Source: an uncultured Chloroflexota bacterium
Lineage (GTDB): Bacteria; Chloroflexota; Anaerolineae; Aggregatilineales; Phototrophicaceae
Direction of reading: 5' to 3'
Assembly (NCBI GenBank): GCA_937988705.1
Contig: CALKIA010000011.1
Span: 1 to 51,665, forward strand
Length of the DNA: 51,665 nucleotides
Shown: piece after piece, positions 1 to 8,266 of the stretch
Position numbering within the stretch: position 1 is the first letter of the stretch
How the letters are laid out: each line of letters begins with the position of its first letter
The notes under the pieces: model-generated
What the model saw: only the letters and a program-made list of their open reading frames with translations
Databases searched by the model: none
What the model was told of the DNA's origin: nothing
Program-made: the position numbers and the translations under genes

Positions 1-2
1 TG

Positions 3-1574
3 ACCGCCATAATTCTGCTGCCGTGGATTGTGCCGGAGGTCGTCACCGCGCTGACGTGGCGCAGCATCTATGACCCGATCTTCGGTGGCCTGAATCCCAT
101 TTTGCAGGCGCTCGGGCTGATCAACCGCCCGGTGGCGTGGCTGGCCGAACCGGGGTTAGCCATGCCGAGCGTGATCGCCGTCAATGTGTGGAAAGGCATC
201 CCCTTTTTCGTCATTCTGCTGCTCGCGGGCCTCAAAGCGATTGACCGGGAGCAGTACGAGGCGGCAGAAGTGGACGGCGCGAGCGTGGTGCAGCGCTTCC
301 GGCATATCACCATGCCGGGGCTGCGCTACGTGATCATCACGACGCTGCTGCTCTCGTTCATCAACACCTTCAACACGTTCGGCCTCATTTACCTGATGAC
401 CGGCGGCGGTCCCGGTGGAGCCACGCGACTGTTCTCGATTCTCGCCTACGAGAAGGCGATTGTCGGGCTGCGCTTTGGTCCCGGCGTCGCGACCGCACTC
501 AGCGTGGCGCCCTTCATGGCCGCGCTGATCTTCGTTCTGGCGCGGGTCATGCGTCCCAGCGAGCAGGTGCAAGTCCGGGAAAAAGTCACGCTGCTGGATC
601 GCCTTGGCCGCTGGTTTGATCGCCTCGTTGGCCTGCTGCTGGACATCGTCCTGCTGCCGCTGCAATGGTTGGAACAGGGCGTGAGCGCCATCATGCGGCG
701 GCTGGCGCCTGCGAAACCGGATGGTCAGCCCCGGCTCAGGCGCTCGCAATGGGAAGTATTTGGGGTGAGCACCCGTCTACTGCTGTTGATTCCGGTATTT
801 GTCTTCGTGCTGTTCCCGTTCTACTGGATTTTTGTCACCTCTTTCAAAACTGATTTGCAGATTCAGCGCTTCACGTCCATCTATGTACCCGATCCGTGGA
901 CGTTCGATCAATATCGCAGCCTGCTGAGTGATACCCCTTTCCTGACGTGGTTTCGTAATACGCTGATCGTCGCCGTCAGCAGTACGGCACTGTCGATCGT
1001 CATCGCGGCGCTCGCCGCCTACGCGCTGGCGCGGCTGCGCTTTGTCGGCGCGGGACTGCTCACGACGCTCCTGCTCATCACCTATCTGCTGCCCGCCTCG
1101 CTGTTGTTCATCCCGCTCTATCGCATCCTCACCGATCTCGGCGTCATCAACAGCTACTCATCGCTCATCTTGACCTATCCGACCTTCCTCATGCCATTTG
1201 CGACGTGGGTGATGATGGGCTATTTCCGCTCGATCCCCGTCGAGTTGGAAGAAGCCGCGTTGATCGATGGAACGACCCGCTTCGGCGCGTTCCGCCGCGT
1301 GACCTTGCCACTCGCCGCGCCCGCGCTGCTGTCGGTCACCTTGTTCGCCTTCACCAACGCCTGGAATGAGTTTCTCTATGCGTTCGTCTTTATCACCAGC
1401 GACAGCCTGAAGACCCTGCCCGTTGGGCTGCAGCTGCTGGTATTCGGCGACATTTATCCTTGGGGTCAGTTGATGGCGGCATCGCTCATGATGGCCATTC
1501 CGGTCGTTATCGTCTACATCTATGCACAACGCTATCTCGTCGGCGGGTTGACCGCTGGCAGCGTCAAGGGGTAA
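3..1574 (+). CDS. Fused MalF-MalG-type sugar ABC transporter permease (5' end missing)
   Basis: The reading frame is open from the window edge, and the residues before the first GTG (base 30) already look like permease sequence, so the gene is truncated on the left. Two complete permease signature loops lie in one uninterrupted frame. The first is EAAEVDGASVVQRFRHITMP in the amino half. The second is EEAALIDGTTRFGAFRRVTLP in the carboxyl half. Each has the EAA...G...I/V..P pattern that docks the ATPase. About 80 residues of basic and hydrophobic linker join them, and the second half restarts with a typical MalG first membrane segment (IPVFVFVLFPFYWIFVTSFK). Carbohydrate ABC importers normally use two separate permeases, so one chain probably supplies both membrane halves here. 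It sits 6 bp before a sugar-acid dehydratase, which suggests sugar or sugar-acid import. The binding protein and ATPase are outside the window. Confidence 0.9.
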   Translation, partial: TAIILLPWIVPEVVTALTWRSIYDPIFGGLNPILQALGLINRPVAWLAEPGLAMPSVIAVNVWKGIPFFVILLLAGLKAIDREQYEAAEVDGASVVQRFRHITMPGLRYVIITTLLLSFINTFNTFGLIYLMTGGGPGGATRLFSILAYEKAIVGLRFGPGVATALSVAPFMAALIFVLARVMRPSEQVQVREKVTLLDRLGRWFDRLVGLLLDIVLLPLQWLEQGVSAIMRRLAPAKPDGQPRLRRSQWEVFGVSTRLLLLIPVFVFVLFPFYWIFVTSFKTDLQIQRFTSIYVPDPWTFDQYRSLLSDTPFLTWFRNTLIVAVSSTALSIVIAALAAYALARLRFVGAGLLTTLLLITYLLPASLLFIPLYRILTDLGVINSYSSLILTYPTFLMPFATWVMMGYFRSIPVELEEAALIDGTTRFGAFRRVTLPLAAPALLSVTLFAFTNAWNEFLYAFVFITSDSLKTLPVGLQLLVFGDIYPWGQLMAASLMMAIPVVIVYIYAQRYLVGGLTAGSVKG

Positions 1575-1580
1575 CTGAGA

Positions 1581-2744
1581 ATGAAAATCACGGACGTGCA
1601 AGCCAGTGTCATCGGTCGTGAAGAGCCGGACAGCGGCGGCAGCGTATGGACCTTTGTCCGCGTCTATACGGATCAGGGCATCGTCGGCACCGGGGAATGC
1701 AATTCAGGCGGCCCCGGCTTTTCGGGCTTTGCGACGAAAGCAGCGATCCTGGCCATGAAACCCATGTTGATTGGCGAGGACCCGTTCAACATCAACCTGA
1801 TTTACGAGAAGCTGCGGCGGCGCGGGCGCTACGGCGGGTCAGGTCATGCGCCGCTCATTTTCGCGCTCACGGGTATCGACAACGCGCTGCACGATATTGT
1901 CGGCAAGGCGCTGAATGTACCCGTCTACCAACTGCTCGGCGGCAAATTCCGCGACACGCTGCGCCTGTATGCGGACTGCCACGCCGGCGAGACGAGCGAT
2001 CCGCAAGCCTACGCCGACAAAGCGTTGGAGGTCGTTGCCGAAGGTTACACAGCCGTCAAATTCGACGTGGACAATGCCGTCGAAGGCAAGCTCGACCCCT
2101 ATAGTTGGACGGTTGGGGCGCGCGAGATGAACCAGGTGATCAAGCTGATCGAGGGGCTGCGCGAGGCGCTCGGTTATGCCACAGATCTCGCCATTGACTG
2201 TCATGGCCAGTTCGATCTGCCGTCGGCGATCACACTGGCCAAAGCGGTTGAGCCGCTGCGTCTGCTCTGGCTCGAAGAACCCGTGCCCGCCGAAAACCTG
2301 GACGCACTCGCCCAGGTCCGCCGCTCCAGCAGCACGGTCATCTGCACGGGTGAAAATCAATACACGCGCTTTGAATTTTTGGAAATGTTCGAGCGCAAGG
2401 CAACGGACGTGATCATGCCCGATCTAGCGAAAGCTGGCGGCATTGCCGAAGGAAAACGCATTGCTGATATCGCCGATGCGCACTACATTCCCATCGCGCC
2501 GCACAATGTCTCATCGCCGCTCGGCATGATGGCTGCCTGTCATGTCATGGCAGCCGTTCCTAATTTCCTGGTGCTGGAATTTCACGGACGCATGATCTCA
2601 TGGTGGAACGATCTGTGCGACGGGGAGCAACCGTTCATTGAGCGCGGCTTCATGCGCGTGTCCGAGCGCCCCGGCATCGGTGTCGAACTCAACGAGAAAA
2701 ATGCGAAAGCCCTGCTCTGGAACGACGATACTTACTTCGACTGA
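1581..2744 (+). CDS. Enolase-superfamily (mandelate racemase/muconate lactonizing type) sugar-acid dehydratase
   Basis: The protein has 387 residues, the usual length of mandelate-racemase-like enzymes, with an N-terminal capping domain (about 1-125) and a TIM barrel. Metal ligands are visible as D206 (in IDCHGQ), E232 (LEEP) and E258 (TGEN). H208 in the D-x-H-G motif and H308 in APHNVSSPLG fit the general acid/base pair of the gluconate/mannonate dehydratase-type subgroup. Such enzymes abstract the proton alpha to a carboxylate and usually dehydrate aldonic acids to 2-keto-3-deoxy acids. The exact substrate cannot be read from sequence. The gene follows the transporter permease by 6 bp and precedes an RraA-like gene by 23 bp, so the three are probably cotranscribed for uptake and breakdown of a sugar acid. 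Confidence 0.88.
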   Translation: MKITDVQASVIGREEPDSGGSVWTFVRVYTDQGIVGTGECNSGGPGFSGFATKAAILAMKPMLIGEDPFNINLIYEKLRRRGRYGGSGHAPLIFALTGIDNALHDIVGKALNVPVYQLLGGKFRDTLRLYADCHAGETSDPQAYADKALEVVAEGYTAVKFDVDNAVEGKLDPYSWTVGAREMNQVIKLIEGLREALGYATDLAIDCHGQFDLPSAITLAKAVEPLRLLWLEEPVPAENLDALAQVRRSSSTVICTGENQYTRFEFLEMFERKATDVIMPDLAKAGGIAEGKRIADIADAHYIPIAPHNVSSPLGMMAACHVMAAVPNFLVLEFHGRMISWWNDLCDGEQPFIERGFMRVSERPGIGVELNEKNAKALLWNDDTYFD

Positions 2745-2767
2745 TCTTGTGCTTGGAGAAATCGATT

Positions 2768-3469
2768 ATGTCAGAACAACCTTCGGTGATTGAACTGCAA
2801 GCTCGTTGGGACAAAATTCGAGTGGCTAACCTGTATGATACGCTGGACGCGATGGGGTATCCGAATCAGTGTATCGATCTGGGCATCAGGCCGCTGTTTC
2901 CCCAGCGGCACCTCGCCGGGCAAGTCATTACCGTGCAAGGCAGCCCGTATGCACCCCCACTGAGCGGGGAGGAAACCGCCAACTGGACAGGCAACTATTT
3001 TGAGGAACTACGCGCGGCTCTGTATCCCGGCTGTGCGGTGGTGGTCGAGACCGGCGGGGAGCTGCACGCCGGTAAGTTCGGAGAGATGACCAGTTGGGCG
3101 CTCAAACAGGGGGGTGCGCGCGGTATCGTTATCGACTCGTTCATTCGGGATTACCTTGGCTTGGAAGTCATTCCCGATTTTACGCCGTGCGTGCGCGGCA
3201 CCTCGCCCATCGAGTCGAACAAACGCTGGCGCATGACCGCCTTAAACGAGCCGATTGCCATGCCGGGCACGCTTACGGCGCGCGTGCGGGTCGCGTCGGG
3301 AGACTGGATCATCGGGGAAGCGGATGGCGTGATCGTCGTGCCAAAAGAGATCGCGCTGGAAGCACTGGTCAAAGTCGAAGATGTCGAACGGCGCGAACAA
3401 GGCATGCGCGAAGATTTCGCCCGCGGCGTCTCGTTTGACGAAGCATTCAACAAGTGGGGGCGAGCCTGA
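2768..3469 (+). CDS. RraA-like / 4-hydroxy-4-methyl-2-oxoglutarate aldolase family protein
   Basis: The protein has 233 residues. I chose the ATG at 2768 because GGAG at 2753-2756 precedes it at usable spacing and the family-like sequence starts there. An in-frame TTG at 2747 would add seven unconvincing residues. Family marks are GGARGIVIDSFIRDYLGL (the G-x-x-G-x-V-x-D-x-x-x-R-D region that binds the metal-substrate complex in class II pyruvate aldolases of this fold) and IIGEADGVIVVP near the C-terminus. Members either cleave 4-hydroxy-2-oxo acids to pyruvate or, as RraA, bind RNase E. Next to a sugar-acid dehydratase the aldolase or another catabolic role is more likely. This is the last gene of the first operon. 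No terminator hairpin follows directly. Confidence 0.83.
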   Translation: MSEQPSVIELQARWDKIRVANLYDTLDAMGYPNQCIDLGIRPLFPQRHLAGQVITVQGSPYAPPLSGEETANWTGNYFEELRAALYPGCAVVVETGGELHAGKFGEMTSWALKQGGARGIVIDSFIRDYLGLEVIPDFTPCVRGTSPIESNKRWRMTALNEPIAMPGTLTARVRVASGDWIIGEADGVIVVPKEIALEALVKVEDVERREQGMREDFARGVSFDEAFNKWGRA

Positions 3470-3483
3470 GCTTTACATCACGT

Positions 3484-3876
3484 TTGGTACTGCATATCTA
3501 GACAGTTGACAATTCAGGCTTGACCCACTGGAACATTTTCGTAGGATTCGGAACCTGAATTTTAGGTTATCCGGGTCCTATATGCCTTTGTTTGAGGTTT
3601 CCTTGCTCCTCAATTTCAGTCTGTCGGTCGTCACCCCGCTCCTGACAGACACGGGCATACGCGCAGACCGAGCAGCATCTGCGGCTGCACTGTGAATGGT
3701 TTCGCCGGTACTACCATTTTGTACGTGCCCATAAATCGTTAGCGCGAAATCCCAATTTGAAAAGCCGGTTTCTTCCCCGTTCCCCGACGATGGCGCTCCA
3801 CGTAAACAACCACCGCTGGTCAGTTCACAATCTGCTGCACGCCCCGTACCGCAGGTCGCCTAACATGCTGAACCAA
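3484..3876 (+). mobile_element. Degenerate IS relic, copy 1 (both ends kept, middle lost)
   Basis: The segment starting TTGGTACTGC at 3484 matches the left end of the larger copy at 33324. After that shared decamer the two run in parallel (GTTGA-AATTC...CTTGACCC, then CGTAGG-TTCGGA-CCTGAATTTTA...). The later part encodes the C-terminus of the same transposase. About 1 kb of the element between these parts is missing. The right boundary is approximate because I found no clear inverted terminal repeat. Confidence 0.75.
3652..3849 (+). pseudogene. C-terminal fragment of an IS transposase
   Basis: Frame-1 translation gives RAYAQTEQHLRLHCEWFRRYYHF and then RAHKSLARN. These align with the C-terminal parts of the transposase remnants at about 34335-34430 and 51530-51620. 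The tail RSPTMALHVNNHRWSVHNLL resembles the closing block of this transposase family, a tail the copy at 33.4-34.5 kb has lost. There is no start codon and no catalytic core, so it cannot be functional. Confidence 0.75.
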
Positions 3877-3905
3877 CAAAAACACCCCGCTGAGAGCGAG
3901 GTGTT
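3874..3905 (-). terminator. Rho-independent terminator of the cohesin/dockerin operon
   Basis: An 11-bp stem (3881-3891 with 3895-3905, one G-T pair) has a 3-nt loop. Read on the minus strand it is followed directly by TTTTGTT. It lies about 140 bp beyond the last stop codon of the minus-strand operon, so it is placed to end that transcript. Confidence 0.72.
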
Positions 3906-4045
3906 CGAGAGGATTATTGTCTCTTTTCACCCCATGGATTGGTTTCGAGTGCTAAATGCTCTTTTTTGACCGAAATGGGAGCGCGAAAACATCTTGGGAA
4001 TTATCAACGGTTCCCATTTGCTGCGCCCTCTCACAGCTCAGGTAG

Positions 4046-5611
4046 TCAGGAGAGATTACGAATGATTATGGTTGCTGTTGGAAAGACAGTTACGTTGAGC
4101 TGCGCGCCTAACCGGTCGCCGATCAGCAGCCGACTCAAAGTAATGGTCACTGAAGTCGTGTTTCGGACTTGGGGCGCAATATACTCGACACTTCCTAGGC
4201 TGAAGCTGCCAGTGCCAGCGGTCGCTGGGCTGCGCCGCGAAACTGCGTAGCGGTCCAACCGATTTACGCCTTCGAGTGTATTTGTTCCCACCATGCTCAC
4301 AAAAGTGCCGGGAGCATACGCCGAACTACTCGACCGGAGGTTACTCGGTGCCTGCAACCCAATTTCGAAGCCATAAACCTGAGTTGTGAGGCTGTCACAG
4401 CGCACAGTGACGGCGAAAACAGCCCCTTCGTCAACTACCGAAGGCGCATCGATACTACAACCAACCGGAGTTGAGATATTGGCATACAGTGTCACGCGCC
4501 GTAGATTATTCACGTAAATCGCATACACGCCTTGAGGGTTTCGGCGAATAGCAGCAGTACTCGCCGCCATTCCAACGCCTAAATCCAGACGTTGTCGACT
4601 GGTACAGAGAATATTCTGACATACGATCAGACGGGTGACACCCCAGGAGTTCGCGTAGTAGCTGACAGTCGCCGTATCGTTGAGATCCAGTGTTAATGCG
4701 GTGTACTGTCCGACTGTGCCTGAACTGTCGACAGTCCGCAGTAACGGATTCGTACAGGTAGTGTCATTGCAGATCGCCAACTTCAGATCGCCATTGGACA
4801 CATCGTAATAGCTGATGACGGGTCGTCCGCTGCTCATCAGAGCCAGCGAGGTATACTGACCAACATCCCCAGACCTATCCACTGTTGTTATTGTCGGGTT
4901 GGAACAGATCAGATTGCTACACACTGCCAACTGCAAACGGTGATGGGAAGCGTTGTAATAACTGATTACCGCTCGACCATTTTCATTGAGGCGGAGTGAA
5001 GAATATTGCCCGACATCCCGCGCATGATCGATCCGCTGCAATGTGCGATTAGTGCAGAGCAAGTTGCCACAAAAAGCGGCTTTCAGATCGCGATTAGTCG
5101 CATCGTAGTAGCTGATCACGGGCAGACCACTGCTGGTCAACCGAATTGAACTGTACTGCCCCACATCCCCCGCGCTGTCAATGACACTCACCGTGGTGCT
5201 CGTACAGGTGGCCGTGCTGCACACGACCAGCATGAGATTACGACTGGAGGAGTTGTAATAGCTGATCACGGGCTGACCAGACGTGGTCAGGACAAGGGCG
5301 GGCTGGGAACTGGCTGTTGTGCCGGGAATAGACGTGGTCGAAACCGACGGACAAGCCAAATCGGAGCAAGTCGCCAAGACTAGTGAGCCGTTGCTGTAGG
5401 CGATCACCGGGTAGCGATAGCGATTTAGGGCCACCGCTGGGCTCGTCCCCGGGCCAAGATCGAGCACATTGGAGATGGCAGTTACCCCAACGATCGTACT
5501 CAACATGAGCGCACTGACGAGCACTACAAGCAAGCTGCGGACGAAGTGCCTGCGCAGACCAGCGCTCAGCATCGTTTGAATCAGCTGTGTCCACATAGTT
5601 AATTTGGACAT
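4046..5611 (-). CDS. Secreted ISYY-repeat protein with C-terminal cohesin-like domain
   Basis: The protein has 521 residues. The N-terminus is basic, followed by a hydrophobic segment (about 26-46: SLLVVLVSALMLSTIVGV) that should act as a signal peptide or anchor. Residues of about 60-360 hold at least six repeats of roughly 46-50 residues around [PA]VISYY[DN], a paired-cysteine C-x(4)-C and D-x-x-GDVGQY, which probably form a beta-propeller with one disulfide per repeat. Residues of about 395-510 form a beta-rich domain (VYGFEIGLQ, AVSRRSPATAGTGSFSLGS) strongly like the cohesin-like module of the protein at 8267-9922. The start overlaps the upstream gene by 13 bp; the ATG at 5596 is an alternative. 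I know of no function for the propeller. The cohesin-like end suggests it binds a dockerin partner outside the cell. Confidence 0.72.
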   Translation of the reverse strand: MSKLTMWTQLIQTMLSAGLRRHFVRSLLVVLVSALMLSTIVGVTAISNVLDLGPGTSPAVALNRYRYPVIAYSNGSLVLATCSDLACPSVSTTSIPGTTASSQPALVLTTSGQPVISYYNSSSRNLMLVVCSTATCTSTTVSVIDSAGDVGQYSSIRLTSSGLPVISYYDATNRDLKAAFCGNLLCTNRTLQRIDHARDVGQYSSLRLNENGRAVISYYNASHHRLQLAVCSNLICSNPTITTVDRSGDVGQYTSLALMSSGRPVISYYDVSNGDLKLAICNDTTCTNPLLRTVDSSGTVGQYTALTLDLNDTATVSYYANSWGVTRLIVCQNILCTSRQRLDLGVGMAASTAAIRRNPQGVYAIYVNNLRRVTLYANISTPVGCSIDAPSVVDEGAVFAVTVRCDSLTTQVYGFEIGLQAPSNLRSSSSAYAPGTFVSMVGTNTLEGVNRLDRYAVSRRSPATAGTGSFSLGSVEYIAPQVRNTTSVTITLSRLLIGDRLGAQLNVTVFPTATIIIRNLS

Positions 5612-6612
5612 AGGGTTGACCGATATTGTGCCATCATTTGCAGATCGCCGATATCGATCTGCCGATTACCGTTCAAGTCAAAGGCCTCAATATTGATGTT
5701 TCCGCGATCAAAAACTTGATCAGCGATCCGGGAGAAATCGACTTCCGTTATCACCCCATCACCGTCGGCATCGAGACGGCACGGGAGCGCGGCCACGTGC
5801 GGCAATTCAGTTACTGTGATCGGGTCGTTCATAACTTGATCGGGTGTTTGTTCAGGATTGCCCACTTCGTCTGTGGAGAGAGTTACCGGTACGATTGACA
5901 GCGTTGGCGGTACTTCAGCCACCTGAATGTGATCCAACCACCAGTCAACTGACGCTGCTGTATCCCCCGACTGCCAGAGAAAGCGAAGCTGCAGCAGATT
6001 CCCCCGAAAAGCGCTGAGGTCGAACGTCATGGCCGTCCACTCAGGCACAACGGGAACAACCGCCAGCATCAGCCAGTTGCCGCCATCGATGCTCACTTCG
6101 ATCGCCGCTGAACCGACACCGCTCAATTGCGTTTCGAAGCTGAGCGCAACCGGAGCAATATCTGCACGCAGATCAATCCATGGTGACCAAAGCAGCACTT
6201 CGCGAGTACTACTACTAAGCAATTGCCAGGCCCAGCCAGTGTCCCGTGGTTGGGGTGACCACGCAGGTGTGTACTCCCAATTCAGACCGCCGTCGCCCAC
6301 TGCCGCCAACGCTGGCGGCGTGAGCACCATGTCAGGCAGTAAGGCGGCCGTCACAGCCAAGGTTGGGAAAGTTTGATTGGTGGGCGGAGCTGATGGGGTT
6401 TGGGACGCCTCGACCGTCGGCCATGGAGTTGACGTCCATGCAGGCGTATCGGAACTCGTTGCCAGCGTCGGCGAGAACTCGGCAACGGGTGCAAGCGCTT
6501 CAGGCGTCGACTCAGGCTCAATAACGTCGCGAACGTCCAGCGCGGCCGCATCTACCTGCAGCCACACGATGAGCATACACATACACAGAAATAGGAGGCG
6601 GTGTGCGCGCAT
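5599..6612 (-). CDS. Secreted protein with a jelly-roll (MAM/CBM-like) domain and C-terminal dockerin-like EF hands
   Basis: The protein has 337 residues with a signal peptide at about 1-23 (LLFLCMCMLIVWLQVDAAA). A Thr/Pro/Ser-rich linker (about 30-95) leads to a beta-sandwich-like domain (about 105-230) with W-S-P-W-I-D-L, AIEVSIDGGNW and WWLDHIQV, typical of jelly-roll or MAM-like extracellular binding domains. The C-terminus has two calcium-loop motifs, DADGDGVITEVD and DLNGNRQIDIGD, which make a dockerin-like pair. Its ATG shares one base with the stop codon of the upstream gene (TGATG), which indicates translational coupling. It could bind a polysaccharide or surface ligand and plug into a cohesin. 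The ligand is unknown. Confidence 0.72.
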   Translation of the reverse strand: MRAHRLLFLCMCMLIVWLQVDAAALDVRDVIEPESTPEALAPVAEFSPTLATSSDTPAWTSTPWPTVEASQTPSAPPTNQTFPTLAVTAALLPDMVLTPPALAAVGDGGLNWEYTPAWSPQPRDTGWAWQLLSSSTREVLLWSPWIDLRADIAPVALSFETQLSGVGSAAIEVSIDGGNWLMLAVVPVVPEWTAMTFDLSAFRGNLLQLRFLWQSGDTAASVDWWLDHIQVAEVPPTLSIVPVTLSTDEVGNPEQTPDQVMNDPITVTELPHVAALPCRLDADGDGVITEVDFSRIADQVFDRGNINIEAFDLNGNRQIDIGDLQMMAQYRSTLCPN

Positions 6613-7499
6613 CAGCCACAGTCTCCCGATTGTCGACCATAGTTCCGACCAACCGCGATGAGATCAAAGATGTCAACAACCTGATCCCCATTCACATCGG
6701 CGCGACTCGGCTGATTCTGACTCACCTCAAGCCCGACCGACACGGCATCCAGCAGATCGATCTGACCGTCATCATTCACATCCCCGGCACGCAGAGTGAT
6801 CGCGGACTCAGTCGCTCCGGTTACGGCGCAGGCGAGATGGCCGGGCGCATCGATCACAATCGATATTTGCGGATCAAATGCGATTTCGAGTGCCGTTCCA
6901 GCGACCCGCTCGGCGACGGTTAAGTTCGCGTTCCCCGGCACATTGACTGTCACTTGCTCAGGGTTGCTGGCTTCGGCCACCACCGACACGATCCGCTGAC
7001 TAGGGATCGGCTCGACAATTACTGTGCCTTCGAGTGCCTGCGGCCAATAGATGATTGCTCCATCCTGCGTTGATACGACCGCCTGCACGAAGTAGAACTG
7101 AGCCGATCCAGGCGCCAATGCGGTAACAGAAAGCTGCGCTAAAACACCACTCCCCCGATTGGGGAGCGGGCTACCGCTCAAAGTGATGTAGCGCAGGGTG
7201 AACGTTGCCGCCTCGGTCTTAATCTGATTATCCAGAATTTGAACAGAATTCCCGGCGCGCGCCGGGAATTCGCCTAACATAAGCTGATCGATCCGCACAA
7301 GCTGAGCGTCATAGTGGACGGTGAGGTCGACCGCCGCACACGACTCCACCTGACAATCGATCAGCAGATCGATGACTGTCGACGTGCCGACTTCCAAGAC
7401 TGCTGGCGCGAATAGCAAGGTCAGAGGCGCGGCCTGCCCGTCAGCGTGACGCACAAACACGCACAGTGCCAGCGTCGTCAGCAGTACCCGAAGACTCAT
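6612..7499 (-). CDS. Secreted cohesin-like plus dockerin-like protein
   Basis: The protein has 295 residues with a signal peptide (about 1-22, ending HADGQA). Residues of about 25-165 form a cohesin-like beta-sandwich (VLEVGTSTVIDLLIDCQ, VDLTVHYDAQLVRI, GSGVLAQLSVTAL). A short beta linker follows (HLACAVTG...LRAGD). The end carries two EF-type loops, DVNDDGQIDLLDAVSVG and DVNGDQVVDIFDLIAVG, the duplicated calcium motif of type I dockerins. A cohesin and a dockerin in one chain would allow head-to-tail assembly with similar proteins. The start overlaps the upstream stop by four bases (ATGA). A perfect 26-bp palindrome lies inside the gene at 7246-7271. Confidence 0.78.
   Translation of the reverse strand: MSLRVLLTTLALCVFVRHADGQAAPLTLLFAPAVLEVGTSTVIDLLIDCQVESCAAVDLTVHYDAQLVRIDQLMLGEFPARAGNSVQILDNQIKTEAATFTLRYITLSGSPLPNRGSGVLAQLSVTALAPGSAQFYFVQAVVSTQDGAIIYWPQALEGTVIVEPIPSQRIVSVVAEASNPEQVTVNVPGNANLTVAERVAGTALEIAFDPQISIVIDAPGHLACAVTGATESAITLRAGDVNDDGQIDLLDAVSVGLEVSQNQPSRADVNGDQVVDIFDLIAVGRNYGRQSGDCG
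7246..7271. repeat. Perfect 26-bp palindrome inside the cohesin-dockerin gene
   Basis: Bases 7246-7258 are the exact reverse complement of 7259-7271, with no central spacer. The core is CCCGGCGCGCGCCGGG and each flank is an EcoRI-type hexamer (GAATTC). It encodes GEFPARAGNS on the minus strand. A perfect 26-bp palindrome is unexpected by chance in a window this size. Confidence 0.9.
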
Positions 7500-8197
7500 G
7501 ATTGCGCACGCCCCCGCTTACGTGGATGACGTCGATACAAAATCGCCAGAACTATCAAACCGATCAGCGCTAGTCCAACTATGCCGAGCGCGATGGTGAG
7601 CAGCAGCGTGTCCTGCGACGCCGTGACGGGAATTGCGTACGCCTGAATCGGCACCGGTGTCGCCGCGACCGCTCCCGGCTGAACCGCCAGTGCATCATTG
7701 ACAATACTCAAGTTGCCGCGTTCGAGGCTGTACCCGAGCAGTTCATTGCTCGCGCTCTCCGGTGCGGCCAGCGCCGCCACCTCCGCAAACGTGACATACA
7801 CTTGCAGATCGGCTTGTTCGCAGGTAACGGTCATCACCGCCCGATAGAAAGTGCCATCACCGTTGGCCGCGCGAGCGCGATCCGTAATGGACGCGGCGAA
7901 GCGGGTGCTCGTGTCCGTCAGTTCAGCGAACGGCGAAAAACCACCCGTTTCTCCGGTGGCTGGCAAATATGCGCCGAGCTGACGATCGGTTATCTGCAAA
8001 CAGGCTTCGGTCGCAATGCCAATATCGGCGCCAGCGATGGCATGGCCGTTACGAATCATCACATCCGCATAGACCGTATCTCCCTGCTGCGCCTGATCAG
8101 TACTCAACACGACCTCGACAAGGGGATTAACAGTTTGCGCCGCCACTGGCAGCGCCAAAAACACTATAAGCAGACTGATAACAACGCTTTTGATCAA
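7496..8197 (-). CDS. Membrane-anchored cohesin-like protein
   Basis: The protein has 233 residues with a signal peptide at about 1-20 (ISLLIVFLALPVAAQ). Residues of about 25-165 resemble a cohesin-like or related beta-sandwich (VEVVLSTDQAQQGDTVYADV, DIGIATEACLQITD, FYRAVMTVTCEQADL). A short linker follows, then one strong membrane helix (about 200-222: LLLTIALGIVGLALIGLIVLAIL) and a basic cytoplasmic tail RRHPRKRGRAQS. The layout puts the beta domain outside and anchors it in the membrane, which is what an anchoring scaffoldin would need. It has no dockerin loops. It lies between two cohesin+dockerin genes and overlaps the next gene by 4 bp. The cohesin assignment is weaker here than for its neighbours. 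Confidence 0.7.
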   Translation of the reverse strand: MIKSVVISLLIVFLALPVAAQTVNPLVEVVLSTDQAQQGDTVYADVMIRNGHAIAGADIGIATEACLQITDRQLGAYLPATGETGGFSPFAELTDTSTRFAASITDRARAANGDGTFYRAVMTVTCEQADLQVYVTFAEVAALAAPESASNELLGYSLERGNLSIVNDALAVQPGAVAATPVPIQAYAIPVTASQDTLLLTIALGIVGLALIGLIVLAILYRRHPRKRGRAQS

Positions 8198-8266
8198 AAT
8201 GCTGCCTCATTTTCTGAGCGGGCGGCGGAGCAAATTCTCAGCCCCGCCACCCGCAGCTAACTGAGT

